IMG/VR virus record: IMGVR_UViG_3300021957_004984
Location: 1-22,896 of that record
Direction: 5' to 3' (one strand)
Source of the DNA: a virus
DNA length: 22,896 nucleotides
Part shown: one piece after another, positions 15,057 to 22,625 of the stretch
Numbering within the stretch: the stretch's first letter is position 1
Layout of the letters: every line of letters starts with the position of its first letter
Position numbers and translations under genes: made by a program
Notes under the pieces: model-generated
What the model was told of the DNA's origin: nothing
The model's input: only the letters and a program-made list of their open reading frames with translations
Database searches by the model: none

Positions 15057-15417
15057 GTTTACGTACTAGTTGTACACTACGCCTTTTTATTCGTTTGACT
15101 GTTAGATTATTTAAATTTACACAAGGCCCTAGTGTTACTCTAACATCTTTACTATTCATAGTAATAATAGAATATTTAAAAATGTCCATTTCCTTCTTTA
15201 GAAAGATGTTGATAGGTATCAAACGATTTGATTCCCACCACCATACATCACCTAACTCTAAAAACTTTAGTTCGTCTTCTTTAGTTTTTAAATCAGTATA
15301 CACGTACATACTTGTAACAGTGGCGTCTTGATTTATAATAATCCCGATATATTCGTTGCCGCCATAAGTTACAACGCTTAGAAAGGGAAAATTTTCTTGT
15401 ATGTCTTGTGTTAACAT
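15046..15417 (-). CDS. Conserved phage protein of unknown function, 123 aa
   Basis: A 123-aa strand-rich protein with SVVTYGGNEYIGIIINQDAT, TSMYVYTDL, ELGDVWWWESNRLIPINIFL and a C-terminal KRIKRRSVQLVRKP. I recall similar proteins, including the W-W-W-E-x-N-R-x-I-P-I-N-I run, in marine T4-like phages. The basic C-terminus would suit nucleic-acid or host-protein contact. It is convergent with the DnaE-like gene and divergent from the virion-type gene at 15438, which starts 20 nt away on the other strand. No clear sigma-70 or late motif was seen before its ATG. Confidence 0.85.
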   Translation of the reverse strand: MLTQDIQENFPFLSVVTYGGNEYIGIIINQDATVTSMYVYTDLKTKEDELKFLELGDVWWWESNRLIPINIFLKKEMDIFKYSIITMNSKDVRVTLGPCVNLNNLTVKRIKRRSVQLVRKPKN

Positions 15418-15425
15418 GTTTTTCC

Positions 15426-15433
15426 GATAAATA
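15426..15433 (+). promoter_or_regulatory. Candidate late promoter, predicted leaderless
   Basis: GATAAATA fits the T4-type late motif NATAAATA. It ends 4 nt before the ATG at 15438 of a virion-type gene, which is where T4 late transcripts would start. It lies in the 20-nt space between divergent start codons. Confidence 0.55.
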
Positions 15434-15437
15434 TAAT

Positions 15438-16223
15438 ATGCAATTAGTACCTAGATATTTAGTAAAAAATATAACCACCATAGTAGCAGATGTGGCTGGA
15501 TTCGTAACGGAGTATAGACCAGTGTATAGCAAACAACTTCAAGTATATAAAGGCATCGATAATGTATTAGAATTTAGAACATATAATGCAGATCAAAGAC
15601 CTATAAACATATCAACTTACACACCAAAATTTGTCGCATTTGACGAAGCTGATAATATGGTATTAGAAAAAGATGCAACTATTTTAGACGACGGCAGCGT
15701 TGCAAAACGCGGCAAGTTTAGTGTAACTGTTACTGAAAATGATCTACTTAATATTAAACAACAATATCTAAGTTACAACATATACTTACAAGAAGCAGAT
15801 GGTGATAAGGTTCTTACTTACTCGCACAGTAACTTTGACAATGACGCAACTATCTATGTCAACGCAAAAACATTCCCTGGTCCTCTTGCTACGCGATCAA
15901 TAGCATCATTCCAACAAGAAGGTGTTGGAGTTAACACATGGTATAGCAGTACAATTGACGCACAACCAGGTATCAACGGTAACGAAGCTCTGCATACAGC
16001 GGCAGCGTACACAGCGTCATACAGCGGCGATCTCGTAGTACAAGCTACTTTGGACAATCAAGTATCAGATACTACTAGTTGGGCAGATATAGCAACTATA
16101 ACATTTACTGGTGATGAAACTATGCCAACACCTGTGAACTTTAACGGTGTGTTTAGTCACTTACGGTTCAAAGCAACAGCAAATCCTGCAGATAAAATAA
16201 CACAAATTCTAGTTAGAAACTAG
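15438..16223 (+). CDS. Virion-type structural protein, probably tail or fibre associated
   Basis: A 261-aa strand-rich protein. The first part (VYKGIDNVLEFRTYNAD, then GKFSVTVTENDLLNIKQQYL) resembles phage beta-sandwich decoration or fibre modules. The second part has DAQPGINGNEALHTAAAY, LVVQATLDNQV, PTPVNFNGVFSHLRFKA and ends in ITQILVRN. I recall both parts in unnamed structural proteins of marine T4-like phages. ATG 15438 is preferred over the in-frame ATG at 15408 because the late motif GATAAATA sits directly before it. The next promoter begins on the base after its stop. Confidence 0.8.
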   Translation: MQLVPRYLVKNITTIVADVAGFVTEYRPVYSKQLQVYKGIDNVLEFRTYNADQRPINISTYTPKFVAFDEADNMVLEKDATILDDGSVAKRGKFSVTVTENDLLNIKQQYLSYNIYLQEADGDKVLTYSHSNFDNDATIYVNAKTFPGPLATRSIASFQQEGVGVNTWYSSTIDAQPGINGNEALHTAAAYTASYSGDLVVQATLDNQVSDTTSWADIATITFTGDETMPTPVNFNGVFSHLRFKATANPADKITQILVRN

Positions 16224-16252
16224 TTGACAAACTAACACATCTACGCTATAAT
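16224..16252 (+). promoter_or_regulatory. Perfect sigma-70 promoter for primase, predicted leaderless
   Basis: TTGACA at 16224-16229 starts on the base after the previous gene's TAG. TATAAT at 16247-16252 follows a 17-bp spacer. Both hexamers are consensus. The primase ATG at 16259 is six bases past the -10, so the predicted start point is the A of the ATG. Confidence 0.87.
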
Positions 16253-16258
16253 AATAGT

Positions 16259-17248
16259 ATGAGTGTAGTAAGCGAAACAGTTCTGACATACTTACCTTCT
16301 AAGAGAAAAACAACTCCTAGTGGCTGGCTATCATTCAATGCGCCCTGCTGTCATCATAACGGACATGCTACTGATAATAGAGGCAGAGGAGGACTTATAG
16401 ATAACGCAGACGGAGGCATGAGCTATCACTGTTTTAACTGCGGATTTAAAGCTTCTTGGCAACCAGGGCGCAACTTCTCATATAAACTGCGAAGGCTCCT
16501 GCAATGGATGGGAGCGCCTGACGATATAATCAATAAGGTGGCACTTGAAGTAATGAGAGAGAACGAAGGTGTGCAAGCAAAAGAACGCATTGCTGAACTA
16601 CCTTCGTTCAATACAGTTCCGTTACCAGACGATGCAATTAAAGTTGCTGATATTACAGATTTCAACAAATATAGTTTGGCTATATTAGAGTATATGGCAC
16701 AACGTAGACTAAATCTAGATGACACAGATTATTACTGGTCGCCGAGTCTAGGATATCGTGATAGATTAATTATACCATTTTATTATGAAGGTAACATAGT
16801 AGGATGGACTGGTCGTAGTATACTTGAAGATAAAAAGCCTAAGTACTTAACAGAAGTACAGCCTGGGTTTGTGTACGGCTTAGATGATCAAACATATAAT
16901 AAAGTATTTGCTATTGTATGCGAAGGCCAGATTGATGCTATACATATAGAAGGATGTGCGTTAGGAGGTAGTGAAATAAGTGATCAGCAATCTATGCTAC
17001 TAAATAGATTACAGAAAGATATTATTGTAGTGCCTGATAGAGATAAAGCAGGAAGCAAACTAGTTGAACGTGCTATTGAATTAGGCTGGCACGTTAGTTT
17101 ACCAACTTGGCCTGATGACATTAATGACATCGGCGATGCCGTCGATAAGTATGGTAGGCTGTATACGCTACACAGTATAGCAAGTGAAGCTACAGATAGC
17201 GCACTTAAAATTAGATTAAAAGCAAAAAAATGGTTTGGGAGTAACTAA
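16259..17248 (+). CDS. 61: gp61-type DNA primase
   Basis: A 329-aa T4-like primase that lays RNA primers for the lagging strand with the gp41 helicase. An N-terminal zinc-binding region has Cys30, Cys31 and His residues up to 36, then YHCFNCGFKASW with Cys58 and Cys61. A central LIIPFYYEGNIVGWTGRS segment follows. A Toprim-like fold has IVCEGQIDAI (Glu222) and VVPDRDKAG (Asp260, Asp262). T4 gp61 is 342 aa, so the length fits. It starts with no Shine-Dalgarno, 6 nt after a consensus -10. Its stop overlaps the next ATG (TAATG). Confidence 0.93.
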   Translation: MSVVSETVLTYLPSKRKTTPSGWLSFNAPCCHHNGHATDNRGRGGLIDNADGGMSYHCFNCGFKASWQPGRNFSYKLRRLLQWMGAPDDIINKVALEVMRENEGVQAKERIAELPSFNTVPLPDDAIKVADITDFNKYSLAILEYMAQRRLNLDDTDYYWSPSLGYRDRLIIPFYYEGNIVGWTGRSILEDKKPKYLTEVQPGFVYGLDDQTYNKVFAIVCEGQIDAIHIEGCALGGSEISDQQSMLLNRLQKDIIVVPDRDKAGSKLVERAIELGWHVSLPTWPDDINDIGDAVDKYGRLYTLHSIASEATDSALKIRLKAKKWFGSN

Positions 17249-17382
17249 TGAAAACAATTAAAAAGGTATTAAAGTTTGTGTGGTCTATTATTACATGGCC
17301 GTATAGAAAGATTAAAGAAGAAATTAAATTCCGCAAACGTATGAAAGAATTACGGGAAAAGGACCCGTTCATTTACAAATGA
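17248..17382 (+). CDS. Small basic phage protein, 44 aa
   Basis: This short frame was found by eye between primase and carbamoyltransferase. It reads MKTIKKVLKFVWSIITWPYR, then KIKEEIKFRKRMKELREKDP and FIYK. An amphipathic, possibly membrane-associated N-terminal helix is followed by a charged helix. I recall marine T4-like phage proteins with the same W-P-Y-R and D-P-F-I-Y-K ends. Its ATG overlaps the primase stop (TAATG) and its stop overlaps the next ATG (ATGA), which strongly supports translation. The function is unknown. Confidence 0.78.
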   Translation: MKTIKKVLKFVWSIITWPYRKIKEEIKFRKRMKELREKDPFIYK

Positions 17383-18338
17383 TTATCTGGGGATTAGTTG
17401 GCAACAGCCACGATGCTAGTTTAGCAGTATTTAATAATGAAGAATTGTTATGGGCAGCACTTGCTAAAGATTTTAGCGGAGTGCCCAACGATCCTCACCT
17501 AAATAAAAAACTAATTAAAAAAGCACTTAAATTTGGGGCACCAAAAGAAATTATTTGGTACGAACGTCCTTTCTTAAAAACTATTAGACAATGGCGAGCT
17601 GGGCAAGGCTGGCTAGGCAAAGAAAACAATATAGCTTCATATCTTTATGAACACAATATTGTTCGTCCAATACAGTACACCCAACATCATCATTCACATG
17701 CAGCTTATGCGTACTACACACAGCCACATGATAATTGTGCAGTTATTTGCTTAGATAGCATTGGTGAATTTGAAACACTAACCATATGGCATGGGAAGAA
17801 CAATAAACTAAAAAAGATATACAGTCAAGGCTATCCACATAGCCCAGGTTTATTTTACTCTGCAATGACACAACGTGTTGGTGGCGTTGCACAAAGAGAC
17901 GAGTACATGATTGCAGGCATGGGTAAAGACCATAACCCTGAGTACTATAGAAGTGCAATGATGGACGAGCTTATACTAAAAATGCCTACAGCCAGTAACC
18001 CGTCCTGGAAGTTTAAGACTAATTTACATCGAGGGTGCAATTGGTTTTTGCCTGAAGCTACGGATAATGAAGCCATGGGTAAACTTGCAGCAACTACCCA
18101 ACAGGTTTTTGAAGAAGCTGTCCAAGGCCTTAGTACATGGGCTCTATGGAAAACTAAAAGCCCTAACTTAGCACTAGCAGGCGGCGGCGCACTTAATCGC
18201 CAGGCTGTAGATAAAATACGGTCACATTGGAATAATATACACGTACCCCGAAACCCTGGAGACCCTGGTAGCTGTATTGGCGCTGTTTTAGCAAAAACAA
18301 AAACAAAAGTAGACCTAGAAGGAAAGTGGGTTGAATAA
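17379..18338 (+). CDS. Carbamoyltransferase, Kae1-like domain only
   Basis: A 319-aa member of the NodU/CmcH/TobZ carbamoyltransferase family. It has GLVGNSHDASLAVF near the start, the metal/substrate motif HHHSHAAYAYY (103-113), AVICLDSIGE, PGLFYSAMTQ and LALAGGGALNRQA. These belong to the N-terminal Kae1-like (ASKHA) domain. Family members are usually about 550-600 aa and have a second, YrdC-like domain that makes carbamoyl-adenylate. That part is absent here, and the frame closes cleanly 44 nt before the next ATG. The protein may use a host-made carbamoyl-AMP, or act in another way. The substrate may be a sugar in the nearby glycan pathway (inference). Confidence 0.85.
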   Translation: MIIWGLVGNSHDASLAVFNNEELLWAALAKDFSGVPNDPHLNKKLIKKALKFGAPKEIIWYERPFLKTIRQWRAGQGWLGKENNIASYLYEHNIVRPIQYTQHHHSHAAYAYYTQPHDNCAVICLDSIGEFETLTIWHGKNNKLKKIYSQGYPHSPGLFYSAMTQRVGGVAQRDEYMIAGMGKDHNPEYYRSAMMDELILKMPTASNPSWKFKTNLHRGCNWFLPEATDNEAMGKLAATTQQVFEEAVQGLSTWALWKTKSPNLALAGGGALNRQAVDKIRSHWNNIHVPRNPGDPGSCIGAVLAKTKTKVDLEGKWVE

Positions 18339-18348
18339 TAATAAAAAC

Positions 18349-18377
18349 TTGACAGTAACGCATAAAGGTAATATACT
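18349..18377 (+). promoter_or_regulatory. Sigma-70 promoter for the helicase, predicted leaderless
   Basis: TTGACA (18349-18354), a 17-bp spacer and TATACT (18372-18377), one mismatch in the -10. ATAGT and then ATG 18383 follow, a five-base gap. The same ATAGTATG string follows the primase -10 region. The predicted start is at the ATG or one base inside it. Confidence 0.85.
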
Positions 18378-18382
18378 ATAGT

Positions 18383-19804
18383 ATGACTAGACAAAATACA
18401 GATTACGGATATGATATACAAAAAGTATATCTAGAAATGTTTATGACAGACGCAGAAAGTTTTGTGCGCTGTCAAGCAGTGTTTGATCCTGAAGCGTTTG
18501 ATAGACGCTTACAGGAGGGTGCTAAGTTCTTAACTGATTACGTTAGCGAACACAATGCACTTCCAACAATGGACATGTTAAACGCCGCTACTAAAGCAGA
18601 TCTAAAAGATCCAGGGCAACTACAAGAAAATCATTATGATTGGTTGTTACAAGAGTTTGAAACGTTCAGTAAGCACAAAGCATTAGAGGCAGCAATTCTT
18701 AAAAGTGCAGACTTGCTAGAGTCTGGCGACTATGGACAGTGTGAAGACTTAGTTAAGAAGGCTGTACAGATAGGCTTACAAAAAGACTTAGGTACAGACT
18801 ATTATGCTGATCCAAGAGCTAGACTAGAAGGCATTAAAAGTACAAACGGACAGGTAAGCACAGGCTGGCCAGCTATGGATAAGAAATTGTTTGGCGGCTT
18901 TAACAGAGGCGAGCTTAACATCTTTGCAGGTGGTTCGGGTGCAGGTAAGAGTTTGTTTCTTGCCAACATTGGTGTTAACATGGCCGAGAAAGGCTTGAAC
19001 GTAGTTTACTTGACACTAGAGCTTGCAGAGAGTTTAGTTAGTATGAGACTTGATAGTATGACTACAGGTATTCCAAGTCGTGATGTGTTTAAGAGCATTG
19101 ACGATGTTGAAATGAAAGTTAAGATTATTGGCAAGAAGAACGGTGCATTCCAAGTCAAGTATATGCCTAGTGGCAAGACAGCAAATGATGTACGCAGTTA
19201 CATTAAAGAATATGAGATTAAAACAGGCAAGAAGGTAGACGTACTACTGATTGACTACTTGGATCTGTTGATGCCAGCAAGCACAAAGGTAAGCGCAGAG
19301 AACTTGTTTATCAAAGACAAGTACGTATCGGAAGAGCTACGTAACCTAGCAATGGAATTGAACACAGTATTTGTTACAGCGGCACAGTTGAATCGTGGTG
19401 CTGTGGAAGAGATTGAATTTGATCACTCGCACATCAGTGGTGGCTTGAGTAAGATTCAAACAGCAGATAACGTGTTTGGTATCTTTACAAGTAGAGCTAT
19501 GCGTGAACGCGGACGCTATCAGCTACAGCTAATGAAGACACGTAACTCAAGTGGAGTAGGACAAAAGATTGATCTAGGCTTTGATTTAGATACTCTTCGA
19601 ATTATTGATATTGGTGATGAAGATGAGCAATCAACAGCACCACAAGGAGGTGCTAGTGCTATTGCTGCTGCGCTCAAACGTACAAATGTTGTATCAACAG
19701 TTTCAGATGTTCCTAGTGAAGGAACTACAGCACCTAAAGTTAAAGAACAAACAGACTCTACTAAACTACGACAATTCTTAAATAATTTACCCGGTGACGA
19801 ATAA
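18383..19804 (+). CDS. 41: gp41-type replicative DNA helicase
   Basis: A 473-aa DnaB-like helicase, equal in length to T4 gp41 (475). The N-terminal helical domain (1 to about 140) precedes a RecA-like domain. Walker A is GSGAGKS (184-190), the strand after it NVVYLTLE, Walker B VDVLLIDYLDLL (285-296), then VFVTAAQLNRG and a C-terminal QLQLMKTRNSS with the Arg finger region. It unwinds duplex ahead of the fork and recruits gp61 primase. The C-terminus is a Ser/Thr/Pro-rich linker ending RQFLNNLPG, a likely partner-binding tail. It is transcribed from its own promoter, 5 nt before the ATG. Confidence 0.95.
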   Translation: MTRQNTDYGYDIQKVYLEMFMTDAESFVRCQAVFDPEAFDRRLQEGAKFLTDYVSEHNALPTMDMLNAATKADLKDPGQLQENHYDWLLQEFETFSKHKALEAAILKSADLLESGDYGQCEDLVKKAVQIGLQKDLGTDYYADPRARLEGIKSTNGQVSTGWPAMDKKLFGGFNRGELNIFAGGSGAGKSLFLANIGVNMAEKGLNVVYLTLELAESLVSMRLDSMTTGIPSRDVFKSIDDVEMKVKIIGKKNGAFQVKYMPSGKTANDVRSYIKEYEIKTGKKVDVLLIDYLDLLMPASTKVSAENLFIKDKYVSEELRNLAMELNTVFVTAAQLNRGAVEEIEFDHSHISGGLSKIQTADNVFGIFTSRAMRERGRYQLQLMKTRNSSGVGQKIDLGFDLDTLRIIDIGDEDEQSTAPQGGASAIAAALKRTNVVSTVSDVPSEGTTAPKVKEQTDSTKLRQFLNNLPGDE

Positions 19805-19810
19805 GGAGGT
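19803..19810 (+). promoter_or_regulatory. Strong Shine-Dalgarno that fixes the next start
   Basis: AAGGAGGT, a near-perfect anti-16S complement, overlaps the helicase stop and lies 4 nt before ATG 19815. It shows that ordinary SD initiation is used here, in contrast to the leaderless-type starts. A GTG at 19794 in the same frame would place this site inside the gene and is rejected. Confidence 0.85.
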
Positions 19811-19814
19811 ACAT

Positions 19815-20504
19815 ATGATTAGACAACTTACACTAGAAGAAATAAATCATCACATCAAAGATGATACAGTACGACCTCATTTATCAGCAGAGTTTAGAGT
19901 CAACCATAATAGACAAGTGTGGGGATTGTTTGACGAATCGTCAGATAGTCTGTTGGCTGTATGCTGTGTTGCATACTGTACTAGCGTACCAGAGACTGAG
20001 TTTGAACTAGCACAGCAAAGTAGATCGCCCACTGTTAGTGAGCATGAACTAGATCCAACACCACTTGATCCAGCTGCATTTAATCCTAGTGCTCATTCGT
20101 CAGTTGAGCAAGCACTAGAGCAAGCACAACAAAGTCAAGGAAATCTCAAAGTGTGGCCTTGTGGTACCATTACTAATCGATTTGGTGAAACAATGATTTA
20201 CGATACTTCTGGAAATATAGCGCCATGTATTCGAGGAAGTTTTATACAAGAACATTATAATACTGCTGTATTTTATACTGTGTGGAGTTATAACCCTGGC
20301 GCAGGCGCACAAATGGTAAATCAACTTGCTGAACATATCCGTAATACTAATACCGAAATTTTACGGTGGGTAACACTAAGTCCTCTTACAAAAATGGCAG
20401 AAAGATTCCACATCAAAAACGGCGCCGAGTTTGTAGCAAGTTATGACGTTAATCAAACATTTGAATATACACACCTTATGACAGCAACCAAACATTCCGA
20501 ATAA
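19815..20504 (+). CDS. GNAT-like acetyltransferase-fold protein
   Basis: A 229-aa protein. The first 70 residues (RQLTLEEINHHIKDD, VWGLFDESSDSLLAVCCVAY) look like GNAT strands 1-3. An insert of about 50 residues rich in Gln, Pro, Ser and Ala (near 70-115) is probably disordered. FYTVWSYNPGAGAQMVNQLAEHI then resembles GNAT motif A (Q/R-x-x-G-x-G/A). RWVTLSPLTKMAERFHIKNGAEFV matches motif B with its x-x-F-Y/H-x-K-x-G-A end. Acetyl-CoA-dependent N-acetylation is the family reaction; the target is unknown. It sits with helicase and before a virion gene. The assignment is moderate. Confidence 0.7.
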   Translation: MIRQLTLEEINHHIKDDTVRPHLSAEFRVNHNRQVWGLFDESSDSLLAVCCVAYCTSVPETEFELAQQSRSPTVSEHELDPTPLDPAAFNPSAHSSVEQALEQAQQSQGNLKVWPCGTITNRFGETMIYDTSGNIAPCIRGSFIQEHYNTAVFYTVWSYNPGAGAQMVNQLAEHIRNTNTEILRWVTLSPLTKMAERFHIKNGAEFVASYDVNQTFEYTHLMTATKHSE

Positions 20505-20507
20505 ATA
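20500..20507 (+). promoter_or_regulatory. Candidate late promoter before the FG-GAP gene
   Basis: AATAAATA (NATAAATA type) overlaps the stop of the GNAT-like gene. The FG-GAP gene starts 35 nt later with an AAAAGGAT ribosome site, so this late transcript would carry a normal leader of about 30 nt. Confidence 0.5.
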
Positions 20508-20542
20508 AAAGTAACGCACTTAATTTATAAAAGGATTATCTA

Positions 20543-22096
20543 ATGATCGGAAGACTAGCTGCAGTTGACTTGGATGCTGTATCTACAGCAACTAGTATAT
20601 ACAGATGTAGAACTACAGGATATGCAGCGGTTAGCTTAACTGTATGTAACAGAGGCACATCGTCTGCTAACATTACAATAAGCATAAGCGACACAGTTAA
20701 TGCAACAGACTTAGCTGGAACAATAGAATTCCAATATTCAATACCTGCCAAGGACGTTCTAGAACGCACGGGCATAGTGGTTGGTTCTACACAATACCTT
20801 ACAATTACATCATCATCAACAGACATTAGTATTATAGCAATGGGTGCCGAAACAGGCGAGTTTGATTCAGATATTGCAGATATCCCACTTCCGGTTTTTG
20901 AATGGAGTCAAACATATGGCTTTGACAATCCTAATGATTATTCTGGCGCCAGCGACGATGAATTCGGTAAAAGTATTGCTATAGGAAACAACTATATGGT
21001 AGCTGGTGCAGACTTTGAAGACGATGCAGGCGGTAGTGCTTCAGGTAAAGCCTATGTGTACAGCACATCAACTGGCGCACTCACATACACATTGGACAAT
21101 CCAAATGGCCATGATACTACAGCAGGTGACAGATATGGTTTTGCCGTTGCTGTTAGTGACAACCATATTGTAGTTAGCGCACCATACGAAGACGATTCAA
21201 ACGGTACTTCACAGGGTAAGGTATATGTGTATAATCCAAGCACGGGCGGATTAACCCGCACTATCGACAATCCAAGCAGCAGTTACCTGCGTGGTGATCA
21301 ATTTGGTTGGGCTCTTGCTATAGACAGTGACACGCTACTGGTTGGTGCGCATTGGTACGCAGATTATGATGGCCGGGCTTATCTTATCAATGCCAGTACA
21401 GGCAGTGTACTACACACACTGGAAAATCCCAATAGTTATGACGAACTTGGCACCGACAATGATACCTTTGGAGAAAGCGTGGCCATACACGGCAACTTGT
21501 GTATTGTTGGTGCACCTCATGAAGACAAAGCAGGCAGCGGTACATCAGGCAGTCGCGTGGGAGCAGCCTACATTTTTAATGTAAGCACAGGCGCAACTGA
21601 ACACACACTACTAAATCCAGATCCAGACAATGATGCAGAAAATGATCAATTTGGCGAAAGTGTAGCTATACACGGCAGCTATGCAGCAGTTGGAGCTCCG
21701 GGCGAAGGATCCACTCCCGAGGGAGGATATGTATACATATACAACACTTCAACAGGAGCACTTGTACAATCAATAGCTGCACCTTCAGGTGCAGACAGCT
21801 GGTCAATTGGACGCCTAAGATCGTTAGCCATGAACGCAGACTACGTATTCATGGGCGATTATGGAGCAACAATCGACGGTGAATTCGGCCAAGGCAAAGT
21901 GTATGTGTACCGTATTTCAACAGGCGCACTTGTACACACTATAGTAAATCCTCAAACAGCAAGTGGAGTCAACAACAGTCAATACTTTGGCAGTGCTGTT
22001 GCAGCTGTGGGCAACAGAATTGCTGTAGCTGAAGAACGACATAGAGTAGGCGGCGCGAACTTCGCAGGCAAAGCACACATCTACGACCTCGACTAG
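20543..22096 (+). CDS. FG-GAP beta-propeller protein with a virion-type N-terminal domain
   Basis: A 517-aa protein. Residues 1 to about 115 (GRLAAVDLDAVSTATSIYR, then EFQYSIPAKDVLERTGIVV) resemble small tail-associated domains of marine phages. From about 125 there are seven FG-GAP-like repeats of about 50-58 residues, each with D-x-F-G-x-x-x-A, then V-G-A, G-K-x-Y-V-Y, S-T-G-x-x-x-x-T and N-P. The seventh ends in G-K-A-H-I-Y-D, with the first strand supplied by the segment before repeat 1, as in a closed seven-blade propeller. Repeats 1, 2 and 4 have D/E-rich calcium-type loops. Integrin-like propellers bind ligands, so this is a candidate receptor-binding or virion adhesin. The DNA here looks richer in G and C and in repeated codons than its neighbours. 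A late promoter and AAAAGGAT precede it. Confidence 0.88.
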   Translation: MIGRLAAVDLDAVSTATSIYRCRTTGYAAVSLTVCNRGTSSANITISISDTVNATDLAGTIEFQYSIPAKDVLERTGIVVGSTQYLTITSSSTDISIIAMGAETGEFDSDIADIPLPVFEWSQTYGFDNPNDYSGASDDEFGKSIAIGNNYMVAGADFEDDAGGSASGKAYVYSTSTGALTYTLDNPNGHDTTAGDRYGFAVAVSDNHIVVSAPYEDDSNGTSQGKVYVYNPSTGGLTRTIDNPSSSYLRGDQFGWALAIDSDTLLVGAHWYADYDGRAYLINASTGSVLHTLENPNSYDELGTDNDTFGESVAIHGNLCIVGAPHEDKAGSGTSGSRVGAAYIFNVSTGATEHTLLNPDPDNDAENDQFGESVAIHGSYAAVGAPGEGSTPEGGYVYIYNTSTGALVQSIAAPSGADSWSIGRLRSLAMNADYVFMGDYGATIDGEFGQGKVYVYRISTGALVHTIVNPQTASGVNNSQYFGSAVAAVGNRIAVAEERHRVGGANFAGKAHIYDLD

Positions 22097-22106
22097 ATCC
22101 GAACGA

Positions 22107-22146
22107 GCGCGAAGCGCCTGCGCTAGATTCCAAAGCCGCGAAGCGG
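22107..22146. repeat. Paired GCGAAGC mini-hairpins
   Basis: GCGC-GAA-GCGC (22107-22117) and CCGC-GAA-GCGG (22136-22146) are perfect 4-bp stems on GAA triloops. Both contain GCGAAGC, a sequence known to form an unusually stable DNA mini-hairpin. A reverse-complement copy lies at 22658-22664, and a further CGCGAAGCG at 10088-10096 lies in uvsW. Confidence 0.65.
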
Positions 22147-22178
22147 TAAACGCTTTTTACAAAAAATTAGCGTTTACC
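22145..22178. repeat. Inverted repeat, 10-bp stem
   Basis: GGTAAACGCT (22145-22154) pairs with AGCGTTTACC (22169-22178) around a 14-nt loop that itself holds T and A runs. It could be a transcription terminator for the FG-GAP gene, but no T run follows the stem on the plus strand, so a structural or protein-binding role is equally possible. Confidence 0.5.
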
Positions 22179-22311
22179 TACAGCAAAAATTTACACAACG
22201 TATAACTATCGCAGCAGCGCATATAAAAAAAGAAACTTCACAACCATGCGTTAACACCATTTGCAACACTGTGCAATACCCCGTAACAACCGATACTTAA
22301 TTAGATGAGTC

Positions 22312-22545
22312 TTAATCTACAATCCTAGGAGTGTATGCAGTGCTATTACTGAGCTTTATAAACGCAAACATACAGTCACGCTCACTTTCAAATTGAATAG
22401 TTGACGCATCAGTTTGCACAGTGTGTATGTTATGGTTTACCAACAGTAGTGTACATGCTGTTTCAGTCATGACGTTTCTGTAGTTGAGTCTGTCCGGTAT
22501 ACCCTTGTGTGCGGTTGATGTAAACTGTAAGCGTATGGTGTGCAT
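22312..22545 (-). CDS. Doubtful small protein, 77 aa
   Basis: A minus-strand frame of 77 aa with a composition like a real small protein: TLLLVNHNIHTVQTD, then TIQFESERDCMFAFIKLS. The C-terminal strand-helix pattern is seen in small phage proteins, but no homologue is recognised, no ribosome site is visible and no promoter was found. It is the best candidate gene in the 800-bp gap and may still be chance. Confidence 0.35.
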   Translation of the reverse strand: MHTIRLQFTSTAHKGIPDRLNYRNVMTETACTLLLVNHNIHTVQTDASTIQFESERDCMFAFIKLSNSTAYTPRIVD

Positions 22546-22607
22546 ATGTGTAGTTATGCTAGACTCACTGTAAGCGTACAGCTAAGAGGTTCTGTTTTTA
22601 CACACTA

Positions 22608-22625
22608 GTATGAGCAAGCTCATAC
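22608..22625. repeat. 18-bp palindrome
   Basis: GTATGAGC (22608-22615), AA, GCTCATAC (22618-22625): perfect 8-bp half-sites with a 2-bp centre, too tight for a full hairpin and therefore more like a dimeric protein-binding site. No neighbouring gene clearly depends on it. Confidence 0.5.

Noticed and set aside
15057-15331. Plus-strand frame opposite the 123-aa minus gene
   Set aside because: The minus-strand protein has recalled phage relatives with a W-W-W-E run; the plus frame has none.
17945-18421. Minus-strand 158-aa frame over the end of the carbamoyltransferase and helicase promoter
   Set aside because: It is antisense to a protein with clear family motifs, has hydrophobic/Ser-rich shadow composition, and runs across a consensus promoter.
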